Shown here: positions 54,637 through 62,663 of the stretch, in pieces | Layout: every line of letters begins with the position of its first letter | Position numbering within the stretch: the stretch's first letter is position 1 | NCBI GenBank assembly: GCA_944324805.1 | Contig: CALUXS010000002.1 | Location: 1 to 64,000 of the forward strand | Source of the DNA: an uncultured Acholeplasmatales bacterium | Lineage (GTDB): Bacteria; Bacillota_I; Bacilli_A; Acholeplasmatales; Anaeroplasmataceae | Reading direction: 5' to 3' | DNA: 64,000 bases | The notes under the pieces: model-generated | What the model saw: the letters and a program-made list of their open reading frames with translations, nothing else | What the model was told of the DNA's origin: nothing | The model's database searches: none | Position numbers and translations under genes: made by a program

Positions 54637-54669
54637 TTTTATATGTTATAATAATGATACAAAGTATCA
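54625..54669 (+). promoter_or_regulatory. PerR-type promoter and operator
   Basis: TTGCTT (54625-54630) and TATAAT (54647-54652) are separated by 16 bases. TTATAATAATGATAC (54646-54660) resembles the PerR box TTATAATNATTATAA, and a perfect TGATAC-AAA-GTATCA palindrome (54655-54669) overlaps it. The Fur-family gene just downstream is therefore probably autoregulated. Confidence 0.7.
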
Positions 54670-54686
54670 ATAAGGAGGAATCGCTG

Positions 54687-55067
54687 GTGGAAAGAAATAC
54701 TAGTCAAAAACAAATAATCCTGGCTACCATCAGAGAAATGTACCACCCTTCTGCTGAGGAAGTATATGATGTTTTGCATAAAACAAATTCAACAATCGGT
54801 AGAGCCACAGTTTTTAGAAATGTAAATAGCTTAGCTAATAGTGGACAATTAATTAGGATTAGCATTCCAAATGCTGCTGACCGTTTTGAATGTATGACAA
54901 AAAATCATTCTCATTTTAGATGTGATGGCTGTGGAAAAATTATTGATATCGACTTTGTGCCAAGTATTCCATATCCTGAGACTAATGAAGGGGCTATTTA
55001 TGGATATAGTCTATTATTTCATGGATTATGTAATGCTTGCCAAGAAAAAAAGAAAAGTGAAAGGTGA
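54687..55067 (+). CDS. Fur-family regulator, PerR-like
   Basis: The 126-residue protein has the Fur winged helix ([52 protein letters not shown]) and a metal site with [16 protein letters not shown] and a second CNAC pair for structural zinc. Its operon partner is rubrerythrin, which indicates a peroxide sensor. The AAGGAGG site at 54672-54678 identifies GTG 54687 as start, not the in-frame ATG at 54654 that lies in the operator. Confidence 0.85.
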   Translation: MERNTSQKQIILATIREMYHPSAEEVYDVLHKTNSTIGRATVFRNVNSLANSGQLIRISIPNAADRFECMTKNHSHFRCDGCGKIIDIDFVPSIPYPETNEGAIYGYSLLFHGLCNACQEKKKSER

Positions 55068-55072
55068 AGAAA

Positions 55073-55606
55073 ATGGAATTAAAAGGATCAAAAACAGAAA
55101 AGAATTTAATGACTGCATTTGCAGGTGAATCTCAAGCAAGAAATAAGTACACTTATTTTGCATCAGTTGCTCGTAAAGAAGGATATGAACAAATTGCTGA
55201 AATTTTTGAAAAGACTGCTAATAATGAAAAAGAGCATGCAAAATTATGGTTCAAGGCTTTAGGTGAATTAGGTGATACTGCTCAAAACTTAGCTGCTGCA
55301 GCTGCTGGTGAAAATTATGAATGGACAGATATGTACGATACATTTGCTAAAGAAGCTGAAGAAGAAGGTTTCAAGGTTTTAGCATATCAATTTAGAGCTG
55401 TTGCTGCTATTGAAAAGGCTCATGAGGAAAGATATCGCGCATTATTAAATAATGTTGAAACAAAAGCTGTATTTGAAAAAGCTGAAGAAACATTATGGGA
55501 ATGCCGTAATTGCGGTCATTTAGTAATGGGTAAAAAAGCTCCTGCAGTTTGTCCTGTATGTGCTCATGCTCAAAGCTTCTTCGAAGTAAGAAAAGAAAAT
55601 TACTAA
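55073..55606 (+). CDS. rbr: Rubrerythrin
   Basis: The 177-residue protein has a ferritin-like diiron domain ([54 protein letters not shown]) followed by a rubredoxin-like centre ([29 protein letters not shown]). It reduces hydrogen peroxide in anaerobes using rubredoxin or NADH-linked electrons. It begins six bases after the PerR stop and is co-transcribed. ATG 55073 follows AAAGGTG; an in-frame GTG at 55064 is unlikely. Confidence 0.95.
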   Translation: MELKGSKTEKNLMTAFAGESQARNKYTYFASVARKEGYEQIAEIFEKTANNEKEHAKLWFKALGELGDTAQNLAAAAAGENYEWTDMYDTFAKEAEEEGFKVLAYQFRAVAAIEKAHEERYRALLNNVETKAVFEKAEETLWECRNCGHLVMGKKAPAVCPVCAHAQSFFEVRKENY

Positions 55607-55613
55607 GATAAAT

Positions 55614-55635
55614 AAAGGGCTCAATTGAGCTCTTT
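55614..55635 (+). terminator. Hairpin after rubrerythrin
   Basis: AAAGGGCTCAA and TTGAGCTCTTT form an 11-bp inverted repeat with one G-U and no spacer, followed by ATAAAAA. The U-tract is poor. A second, 7-bp hairpin (AAGTTAG/CTAACTT) follows at 55648-55667. Confidence 0.55.
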
Positions 55636-55665
55636 ATAAAAACAACAAAGTTAGCAATAACTAAC

Positions 55666-55694
55666 TTGAAAAAGATGATCCTTTTTAATATAAT
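55666..55694 (+). promoter_or_regulatory. Promoter of the lipase gene
   Basis: TTGAAA (55666-55671) and TATAAT (55689-55694) are separated by 17 bases, about 20 bases before the ATG at 55716. Confidence 0.65.
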
Positions 55695-55715
55695 AAGAGC
55701 AAGGGAGGAGTTAGA

Positions 55716-56483
55716 ATGTATCCTATCTTTTTAGTTCATGGAATGGCAGATAGAAACTTCTTTTTTGCTCGTAGTTTTGGAAAAATAGTTAAATATCTAA
55801 AAGAAAAAGGCTATGACGTATACGTATCTCGTCAAGATGCAATAGGAAGTATAGAAAATAATGCTCTTTATTTAAAAGAACAATTAATAGCTATAATAGA
55901 AAAAACAAAATCTCCTAAAGTTCATATAATTGCTCATTCAAAGGGTGGACTTGATGCTAGATACATGATTTCTACATTAAAGATGAATAAATATGTTGCC
56001 TCTTTAACAACCTTATCTACCCCGCACCATGGAAGTGAAATGGCATATAGAATTTTAAAGATGCCTAAGTTTTTTTCTAAACTAATCAGTGGATATTGGA
56101 ACTTCCTATATAAAATTTTTGGAGATAAAAAACCAGATTTATATAGACTAGCTAGCGAGTTAACTCCAGAATTTTTAAATAAATTTAATGAAGAAAATCC
56201 TAATATGGATGGAGTTTATTATAGCAGCTATTCTGCATTTGTTGAAAAAAACAAAGGTACTTTATTAATGCTTTTGCCAAAAGCTTTTCAAAGAAGCTTT
56301 GGTAAAAATAGAACTGATGGAATTGTTGAAGTAGATTCAGCTAAATGGGGAGAATATATGGGAGAGGTTCCGGTTGAACATCATAATTTAGTTGACTCTT
56401 TTACAGGAAAAAAGAAGAGAAAAATAATTTTAGAGTTATATAGCAAAATACTTAAAGATTTAGAAAAAAAGGAAGAACATTAG
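55716..56483 (+). CDS. Alpha/beta-hydrolase lipase/esterase
   Basis: The 255-residue protein begins YPIFLVHGMADRN (oxyanion loop). It has a nucleophile elbow HIIAHSKGGLDARYM, an acid in RTDGIVEVDSAKWGEY and a catalytic His in EHHNLVDSF. It resembles the class of bacterial triacylglycerol/phospholipid esterases that lack a lid. It has no signal peptide and is probably intracellular. Its stop codon lies inside a hairpin shared with the convergent ArsR gene. Confidence 0.85.
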   Translation: MYPIFLVHGMADRNFFFARSFGKIVKYLKEKGYDVYVSRQDAIGSIENNALYLKEQLIAIIEKTKSPKVHIIAHSKGGLDARYMISTLKMNKYVASLTTLSTPHHGSEMAYRILKMPKFFSKLISGYWNFLYKIFGDKKPDLYRLASELTPEFLNKFNEENPNMDGVYYSSYSAFVEKNKGTLLMLLPKAFQRSFGKNRTDGIVEVDSAKWGEYMGEVPVEHHNLVDSFTGKKKRKIILELYSKILKDLEKKEEH

Positions 56484-56495
56484 TGTTCTTCCTTT
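56468..56495. terminator. Palindromic terminator that encodes both convergent gene ends
   Basis: A perfect 12-bp stem (AAAGGAAGAACA with TGTTCTTCCTTT) has a TTAG loop carrying both stop codons. The minus strand has a downstream T run, so ArsR termination is stronger. Because the arms are read on both strands, the two proteins end in the same KEEH tetrapeptide. Confidence 0.8.
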
Positions 56496-56842
56496 ATATG
56501 TTCTAATCCTTTTTCTAGGATATCTTTTATATGCTCATCATCAAGTTCATAATAAACTTCTTTACCTATTTTAGTTGTTTTAACTAGCTTAGCAGTTCTT
56601 AATACTTTCAACTGGTGGCTTATAGCTGATAAGCTCATATTCAAGGCACATGATAAATCTGAAACGCATAGCCTACCTGCCTCTAGTGTCATTAAAAGCT
56701 TAAGCCTTGTTTGATCACCCATTACCTTATAAAAATCACTAAGACTTTGAATATGTTCATCCTTAGGGAAATTTTTTTTAGCTTCATATATACGATTAAG
56801 ATGCTCTTCACTACCACCACAGTTTGGACATTTATTTTCCAT
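56480..56842 (-). CDS. ArsR-family metal-responsive repressor
   Basis: The 120-residue protein has an N-terminal CPNCGGSEEH segment, the ArsR winged helix (VMGDQTRLKLLMTLEAGRLCVSDLSCALNMSLSAISHQLKVLRTAKLVKTTKIGKEVYYELDDEH) and the CadC/CzrA-type RLCVSDL motif. Cys and His clusters suggest Cd/Zn/Pb sensing. It is divergent from the HMA/P-type ATPase genes whose promoter carries a matching palindrome, so it is their likely repressor. Confidence 0.88.
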   Translation of the reverse strand: MENKCPNCGGSEEHLNRIYEAKKNFPKDEHIQSLSDFYKVMGDQTRLKLLMTLEAGRLCVSDLSCALNMSLSAISHQLKVLRTAKLVKTTKIGKEVYYELDDEHIKDILEKGLEHIKEEH

Positions 56843-56900
56843 TCACTTCACCTCTACAATGACATTATAATAAATTTTAATAAAAAATGCAAAAACTTCC

Positions 56901-56948
56901 TTGACATTTTACTAATAAAAACTATAATATAGTTGAATAGTTGTTCAA
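56901..56948 (+). promoter_or_regulatory. Promoter and ArsR-type operator of the metal-efflux operon
   Basis: TTGACA (56901-56906) and TATAAT (56923-56928) are separated by 16 bases. TTGAATAGTTGTTCAA (56933-56948) is an imperfect inverted repeat (TTGAA...TTCAA) in the position of an ArsR/SmtB operator, and a second GTTCAA follows at 56951-56956. Confidence 0.7.
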
Positions 56949-56968
56949 GTGTTCAAAGGAGGAATATT

Positions 56969-57187
56969 ATGAAAAAGAAATTTAGTATGCAAAATTTAGA
57001 TTGTGCTAATTGTGCTAGAAAGATGGAAGAAGGAATTAAAAAATTACCTGGTGTGCAATCATGTTCAATTAGCTTTATGACTCAAAAAATAACATTAGAG
57101 GCAAATGAAGAGGATTTTGCAAATGTATTAGAAGAAGCAAGAAAGGTTTGTAAAAAGGTTGACTCTGATTGTAAAATAGTTGAATAA
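56969..57187 (+). CDS. HMA-domain metal-binding protein (metallochaperone)
   Basis: The 72-residue HMA domain has the metal motif MQNLDCANCARKME (CxxC) and ends EEARKVCKKVDSDCKIVE. It probably delivers Zn/Cd or Cu to the ATPase encoded directly after it, or detaches its usual N-terminal HMA domain into a separate chain. AAAGGAGG precedes the ATG 56969. The P-type ATPase that follows lacks an N-terminal HMA, which supports that division of labour. Confidence 0.85.
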   Translation: MKKKFSMQNLDCANCARKMEEGIKKLPGVQSCSISFMTQKITLEANEEDFANVLEEARKVCKKVDSDCKIVE

Positions 57188-57203
57188 AAGAGGTAAGATT
57201 ATT

Positions 57204-59066
57204 ATGGATAAACAGCGTTGGTTAATTAGTAGAGTTATAATAAGTGCATTAATCTTTGTTGTTTCATTATTCTTTAGAAATAACTTTTATTTAGAATTAT
57301 CATTTTGTATTGTTGCTTATATATTAGCAGCTTATGATGTATTATGGCGTGCTGCTAAAAATATTGCTCATGGTCAAGTTTTCGATGAAAATTTTCTTAT
57401 GATATTAGCAACATTTGGAGCCTTTTTTACAAAGCAATTTGAAGAAGCTGTAATGGTAATGGTGCTTTATCAACTTGGTGAATGGTTTGAGCATTTTGCT
57501 GTAGCTAAATCTAGACGTTCTATTTCATCTCTTATGGATATTAGACCAGATTATGCTAATAGAGAAATAAATGGTCAAATAGAAACTGTTGATCCTGATG
57601 AAATAATGGTAGGCGATATAATTGTTGTTAAACCTGGTGAAAAAATACCATTAGATGGTGTAATTTTAGAAGGTAATAGTTCAGTTGATACATCATCTTT
57701 AACAGGTGAATCAGCATTAAGAGATGTTTTTGTTGGTGACGAAATATTAAGTGGATGCATAAATAAAACTGGTTTATTACGAATAGAGGTTACAAAAGAG
57801 TTTGAAAATTCAACAGTAGCTAAAATTCTAGAGTTAGTTGAAAATGCAAGCGAAAAGAAAGCTAAAACAGAAAATTTTATTCAAAAATTTGCTAAGTATT
57901 ATACACCTATTGTTGTAATATGTGCCTTATTATTAGCACTTATTCCACCATTAATTATTGATGGTGCTACATTTAGTGATTATATTCAAAGGGCATGTGC
58001 ATTTTTAGTTATTTCTTGTCCTTGTGCCTTAGTTATATCAGTTCCTTTAAGTTTTTTTGGTGGAATTGGTGGAGCATCAAAACTCGGAATACTAATAAAG
58101 GGCAGTAATTATGTTGAACTATTAGCAAAAACAAAGCAAGTTGCCTTTGATAAAACAGGAACTTTAACTAAAGGTAATTTCAAGGTAACTACAATAAAGT
58201 CTTTTTTAGAAGATGAGGATTCTCTATTAGAAGCTGCGGCATATGGTGAATATTATTCTAATCATCCTTTAGCTAAATCTATAATAGATTGCTACAATAA
58301 GAAGATTAATGAAGATAGAATAAAAGATGTAAAAGAAATTTCAGGGCAAGGTATTAGTCTAAGAGTTGACGATAACGATATATTAGTTGGTAATGCAAAA
58401 TTGTTATTGAATAATAATGTTAACTTTACTAAGGAGGACTTGCCAGGAACAATAGTTTATGTGGCTAAAAATAGTAAGTATTTAGGTTATTTACTTATTG
58501 AAGATGAAATTAAAGAAGAATCTAAACTTGTTATAAAAGAATTAAATAAGCTAGGAATAGATGATACAATTATGCTTTCTGGCGATAGCAGTAAAGTTGC
58601 TGATTATGTTGGTAAAGAGCTAGGAATAAAGCATATTTATAGTGAATTGTTACCGGAAAATAAAGTAGAAAAGCTAGAAGAAAGATTAAATAACAAAGAT
58701 AAATTAGCTTATGTAGGTGATGGCATTAATGATGCTCCTGTATTGATGCGTGCAGATGTTGGAATTTCAATGGGTGCATTAGGAAGTGATGCTGCAATAG
58801 AGGCATCAGATGTTGTAATTATGGATGATAATATTATGAAGGTACCTACAGCAATAAGGATTGCAAGACGCATTATGCTTATTGTTTACGAAAATATTAC
58901 TTTTGCAATTGGCGTAAAAATGCTTGTTTTAATCCTTGGAGCATTCGGATTAGCTTCAATGTGGTTGGCAATATTTGCAGACGTTGGCGTTGCAATGATA
59001 GCCATTTTGAATGCTATGCGCGCTTTATATGTTAAAAAATATGAAATTAAGACTACATCAAAATAA
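57204..59066 (+). CDS. Heavy-metal-translocating P1B-type ATPase (Cd/Zn/Pb class)
   Basis: The 620-residue pump shows TGES (actuator), SCPCALVISVP in a membrane helix (metal site), DKTGTLTKG (phosphorylated Asp), NHPLA (HP motif), GDGINDAP and the final helix pair. The CPC plus SVP context is typical of the Zn2+/Cd2+/Pb2+-exporting subgroup. It has no N-terminal HMA domain; a separate HMA protein is encoded just upstream. Under ArsR control it would export toxic divalent metals. ATG 57204 is preferred because AGAGGTAAG precedes it. Confidence 0.92.
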   Translation: MDKQRWLISRVIISALIFVVSLFFRNNFYLELSFCIVAYILAAYDVLWRAAKNIAHGQVFDENFLMILATFGAFFTKQFEEAVMVMVLYQLGEWFEHFAVAKSRRSISSLMDIRPDYANREINGQIETVDPDEIMVGDIIVVKPGEKIPLDGVILEGNSSVDTSSLTGESALRDVFVGDEILSGCINKTGLLRIEVTKEFENSTVAKILELVENASEKKAKTENFIQKFAKYYTPIVVICALLLALIPPLIIDGATFSDYIQRACAFLVISCPCALVISVPLSFFGGIGGASKLGILIKGSNYVELLAKTKQVAFDKTGTLTKGNFKVTTIKSFLEDEDSLLEAAAYGEYYSNHPLAKSIIDCYNKKINEDRIKDVKEISGQGISLRVDDNDILVGNAKLLLNNNVNFTKEDLPGTIVYVAKNSKYLGYLLIEDEIKEESKLVIKELNKLGIDDTIMLSGDSSKVADYVGKELGIKHIYSELLPENKVEKLEERLNNKDKLAYVGDGINDAPVLMRADVGISMGALGSDAAIEASDVVIMDDNIMKVPTAIRIARRIMLIVYENITFAIGVKMLVLILGAFGLASMWLAIFADVGVAMIAILNAMRALYVKKYEIKTTSK

Positions 59067-59083
59067 TTGGTGTAGTCTTTTTT
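59051..59083 (+). terminator. Terminator overlapping the ATPase stop
   Basis: GACTACATC (59051-59059) pairs with GGTGTAGTC (59069-59077), followed by TTTTTTCC. The left arm lies in the last codons of the metal ATPase gene. Confidence 0.85.
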
Positions 59084-59137
59084 CCTCTTTTAATTTAATT
59101 AGTTATTTAGTATAATAACGATATTGAGGGTGATAAA

Positions 59138-59761
59138 ATGCTAAAAGGAAAATTTATAACCTTTGAAGGTGGAGAATGTACAGGCAAAACAACAATCATT
59201 AATGAAATTGCCAAGAAACTCACATCTTTAGGTTTTGATGTAATAATAACTAGAGAACCAGGTGGAATAGATATAGCAGAACAAATAAGAGAAATTATCT
59301 TGAATCCTAAAAATACAAAAATGGTTCCTGAAACAGAAGCATTGCTTTATGCTGCTTCACGTATGCAGCATTTAAAAGAAAAAGTTATTCCTGCATTAGA
59401 GGCAGGTAAAATAGTTTTATGTGACCGTTATTTAGATTCATCATTAGTATATCAAGGATATGCTCGCAATTTAGGTGTAAAAAGTATTTTAGAAATTAAT
59501 CATTTTGCAACTATGTATATGCCAGATTTAACGATTTTTATTGATGTTAAACCTGAAATAGCATTAGGAAGATTAAATTCAAGAAAAGAAAAAGTAGATA
59601 GATTAGATAGTGAGGGACTTCTTTTCCATCAAAAGGTATATAATGGTTATTTAGAGGTAGCAAAAATGTATAAAAACCGTATAAAAAGTGTTGATGGTAA
59701 TAATAGCTTAGAAGATGTCACATTAGCTTGCTATAAATTAGTAGAGGAAGAATTAAAATAA
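59138..59761 (+). CDS. tmk: Thymidylate kinase
   Basis: The 207-residue enzyme has FEGGECTGKTT (P-loop), TREPGGIDIAEQIR (DRY/LID-type TREPGG), CDRYLDSSLVYQGYAR and a LID region with RLDSEGLLFHQKV. It phosphorylates dTMP to dTDP for DNA synthesis. The start follows GAGGGTG; a TATAAT lies at 59111-59116. It heads the tmk-holB-ricT cluster. Confidence 0.95.
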   Translation: MLKGKFITFEGGECTGKTTIINEIAKKLTSLGFDVIITREPGGIDIAEQIREIILNPKNTKMVPETEALLYAASRMQHLKEKVIPALEAGKIVLCDRYLDSSLVYQGYARNLGVKSILEINHFATMYMPDLTIFIDVKPEIALGRLNSRKEKVDRLDSEGLLFHQKVYNGYLEVAKMYKNRIKSVDGNNSLEDVTLACYKLVEEELK

Positions 59762-59762
59762 T

Positions 59763-60692
59763 ATGCGTCAACTTGATATTGATGATAAAGTAATTAATGA
59801 ATTAGATCGTGCTAAAGAAAATAATCGTTTAATGCATGTTTATTTATTTTATGGTTCTGATTTAAAAACCATGAGAGATACGGCATTTATGTTTGCTTGT
59901 AAGCTATATTGTGGCTGCTTGAATTGTCCTACTTGCGAAAGCATTTTAGATGATAATCATTTAAACGTTAAATATATTGGGATTGAAGATGGCAAGACTT
60001 TAATAACTAAGGAACAAGTTAATGCCATTACAGATGAATTTACCCAAACTAGCTTAGTTGAAGGTCCAAGAATTTATATTATTGAAGGAATTGATACGGC
60101 ATCTTCAGCTGCTCAAAACTCGCTTTTAAAGTTTATAGAAGATCCTACAATGAATGATGAAGTTTATGGAATTTTAATTGCTAATGAATTAGCTGGTGTT
60201 TTGCCAACTATAAAATCACGAGCTGGCTTAATTCACTTTATCGTTCCTAGTAAGTTAGAATTTATCAAAATTTTAGGTGAGCAATATTCAGTAGATGATG
60301 CTTTTATTTTAGGTAGTTTAACTAGCAATAAGGAGTTAGCTAGAAACTTATATATTAGTAAGGATTATCAAAATTTGAAGGAGCTATTTTTTGCTTTTTT
60401 AAATCTTAATAATTCTAAAAATGGAGTTTTGTTTTATTTAGAAAACCAACAAATTTCAGCAAGTGAATTGAATCAATTATTGAGGCTTTTAATAAGTTTT
60501 TATGAAGAAAGCTTAACTAATCAAAAATTGATTTCTAGCCCACTTTATGATAAAATTAAACTCGTAAAAAGTAATTTTTCGTTAAAGCAAAGAGAAAAAA
60601 GATTAGAAACTTTGCTAGAATTAGAAGCTAAACAAAATTATAATGTCATAGCAAAAAATATTTTACATGAATTAGTTATGATGTTTTTTTGA
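59763..60692 (+). CDS. holB: DNA polymerase III delta' subunit
   Basis: The 309-residue protein has the clamp-loader AAA fold without a P-loop lysine. It shows a zinc cluster CGCLNCPTC, the EGPRIYIIEGIDTASSAAQNSLLKFIEDP segment, and the sensor region LPTIKSRAGLIHF. It acts as the non-ATPase delta' subunit. It starts one base after tmk, the conserved Bacillus-type order. Confidence 0.93.
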   Translation: MRQLDIDDKVINELDRAKENNRLMHVYLFYGSDLKTMRDTAFMFACKLYCGCLNCPTCESILDDNHLNVKYIGIEDGKTLITKEQVNAITDEFTQTSLVEGPRIYIIEGIDTASSAAQNSLLKFIEDPTMNDEVYGILIANELAGVLPTIKSRAGLIHFIVPSKLEFIKILGEQYSVDDAFILGSLTSNKELARNLYISKDYQNLKELFFAFLNLNNSKNGVLFYLENQQISASELNQLLRLLISFYEESLTNQKLISSPLYDKIKLVKSNFSLKQREKRLETLLELEAKQNYNVIAKNILHELVMMFF

Positions 60693-60700
60693 GGTGAAAT

Positions 60701-61534
60701 ATGAAGGTATGTAGAGTATGTTTTAAGCCTGTAGGAAAAAGATATTATTTTTCTAGTAATAATTTAAGCCTTAAGGATGGAGATTTTGTTGTTGTTGAAA
60801 CAATAAGAGGATTAGAGCTTGGAAGAATTAGCGGTGAAGAACTTGAAATTGATGATACAGGATTAGAAATAAAAAATATAATTCGCTTAGCTACTCCTAC
60901 TGATATTAATCAAGAGGCTAAAAATAAAGAAGAAGCTAAAGAAGTAGTAGAAAGAACTAAAGCTGAAGTGAAAAAATTAAATCTTGATATGAAAGTGCTA
61001 GAAGCTGAATATACTCTTGATCACACTAAATTAATAATCTATTTTGAATCAGAAGGTAGAGTTGATTTTAGAGAATTGGTTAAGATTTTGGCCGAGGTAT
61101 ATCATCTTAGAATTGAACTTCGCCAGGTTGGAAGCAGAGATGGAGCAAAAGTTTTTGGTGGAATTGGTCCTTGTGGCTTAATTGTTTGCTGTAATACTTT
61201 TATTACTGAATTTGACACAATAACAGTAAAGATGGCTAAAAACCAAAATTTGGCCTTAAATCCGGTTAAGATAAGTGGTAATTGTGGAAAATTACTTTGC
61301 TGTATCGGCTATGAAAATGAAAATTATAAGGAATTGAGAAAAACTGCACCTGATGTTGGTGATATTGTTGAAACTGATGAGGGAAGAGCTAAGGTTTTAT
61401 CTTGTGATCCTCTAAACAGAACAGCAAAACTTAAGTATATAGATGAGCCTGATAAGTTTGCATATGTTAAGCTTGAAGATATAAAATTTACTCGTTCAAT
61501 GGATAAGGAAAAAGATAATGACTCAGATAATTAA
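60701..61534 (+). CDS. ricT: RicT/YaaT PSP1-domain protein
   Basis: The 277-residue protein carries the PSP1 C-terminal domain (LIIYFESEGRVDFRELVKILAEVYHLRIELRQVGSRDGAKVFGGIGPCGLIVCCNTF) with the conserved Cys residues. In Bacillus it belongs to the RicAFT complex controlling RNA maturation and development. The gene order supports the call. Its end overlaps the methyltransferase gene by 17 bases. Confidence 0.93.
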   Translation: MKVCRVCFKPVGKRYYFSSNNLSLKDGDFVVVETIRGLELGRISGEELEIDDTGLEIKNIIRLATPTDINQEAKNKEEAKEVVERTKAEVKKLNLDMKVLEAEYTLDHTKLIIYFESEGRVDFRELVKILAEVYHLRIELRQVGSRDGAKVFGGIGPCGLIVCCNTFITEFDTITVKMAKNQNLALNPVKISGNCGKLLCCIGYENENYKELRKTAPDVGDIVETDEGRAKVLSCDPLNRTAKLKYIDEPDKFAYVKLEDIKFTRSMDKEKDNDSDN

Positions 61535-62252
61535 TGAGCTTTTAGGTAGACCTTTATTAAAGATAGTTCAAGATCCAGAATGCTTTAATTTTTCAATTGA
61601 TTCAATTTTATTAGCTAATTTTGTGAGCATTCCTAGTAAAACAAAAATGATTGTTGATTTAGGAACTGGTAATGCGCCTATTCCACTTTATTTAACTCTA
61701 AGAACAAAGGCTAAAATTTTTGGTATAGAAATTCAAGAATATTCCTTTCAATTAGCACAAAAAAGTGTTAAAATAAATAATAAGGAAGAGCAAATTACAG
61801 TTTTGAATAGAGACTTAAAGGGTATTAGTAATGAATTAGGCATTCATAAGGCAGATGTTGTTATTTCTAATCCACCTTTTTATAAGGTTGGATCATTTAA
61901 TCAAAATCCAGATGAAAGAAAAAACATTGCTAGACATGAGATTATGGCAACTCTTGATGATATAGTAAAAGAGGCTTCTTTGTTATTAAATAGTAATGGA
62001 ATCTTTGCTATGGTCCATAGACCAGATAGGTTAGTAGAAATCATTGAAACCTTAAGAAAATATAAGCTTGAGCCTAAAAGAATACAATTTGTTCATCCAA
62101 AGAAGGATAAAGCCTGTAATCATTTATTGATAGAGGCAGTTAGAGATGGTAAGCCTGGTAGTTTGAAGGTTTTAGAACCATTAGTTGTTTATAATGATGA
62201 TAATAAATGGACAAATAAAATTTTAAAAATATATAACTATGAGGAGGACTAA
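61518..62252 (+). CDS. tRNA1(Val) (adenine(37)-N6)-methyltransferase family
   Basis: The 244-residue class I methyltransferase has VDLGTGNAPIPLYL (SAM site) and NPPFYKVG (catalytic NPPF/Y for N6-adenine) and resembles YabB/TrmN6. In Bacillus the homologue lies in the same tmk-metS cluster. The ATG lies inside the ricT gene, which implies coupling. Confidence 0.9.
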   Translation: MTQIINELLGRPLLKIVQDPECFNFSIDSILLANFVSIPSKTKMIVDLGTGNAPIPLYLTLRTKAKIFGIEIQEYSFQLAQKSVKINNKEEQITVLNRDLKGISNELGIHKADVVISNPPFYKVGSFNQNPDERKNIARHEIMATLDDIVKEASLLLNSNGIFAMVHRPDRLVEIIETLRKYKLEPKRIQFVHPKKDKACNHLLIEAVRDGKPGSLKVLEPLVVYNDDNKWTNKILKIYNYEED

Positions 62253-62255
62253 GTT

Positions 62256-62663
62256 ATGTTTTTAAGTTATTTAAATCGTAAGGAAAAATTAAAATTTTTA
62301 GATTTGGCAATCTATATGGTTGACATTGATGGTGAGCCAACAGTGGTTGAAAAAAGAATCCTTACTAAAATGTTTGCTGAAGTTGAAGATGTAAGGGAGG
62401 AATATACTTTCCAAAAAACTGGTACTATTGATGATACAATTGACTTTTTTGTTCAATGTAATCCAGTTGTAAAAAATATAGTTTACCTAAATTTAGTTAC
62501 AATTTCTATGGAAGATGATTTATACAATACATCAGAATTATTATTCCTTGAAGATTTACAAACTAAATTTGGTATTACAGCTGAAAAACGTAGAGATTTA
62601 ATTTCTATTGTTTATGCAGAGCGCGATTTGCGTGAGCGTGCTTCACGTATTATTAAGGATTAA
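62256..62663 (+). CDS. TerB-like helical protein of unknown function
   Basis: The 135-residue helical protein has an acidic loop typical of TerB-fold proteins (DIDGEPTVVEKRILTKMF). It takes the place usually occupied by YabA or YazA in the tmk-rsmI cluster, but resembles neither: there is no leucine zipper, zinc site or GIY-YIG motif. It overlaps rsmI by one base. The function is unknown; its embedding in a conserved operon suggests a housekeeping role in this lineage. Confidence 0.55.
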   Translation: MFLSYLNRKEKLKFLDLAIYMVDIDGEPTVVEKRILTKMFAEVEDVREEYTFQKTGTIDDTIDFFVQCNPVVKNIVYLNLVTISMEDDLYNTSELLFLEDLQTKFGITAEKRRDLISIVYAERDLRERASRIIKD

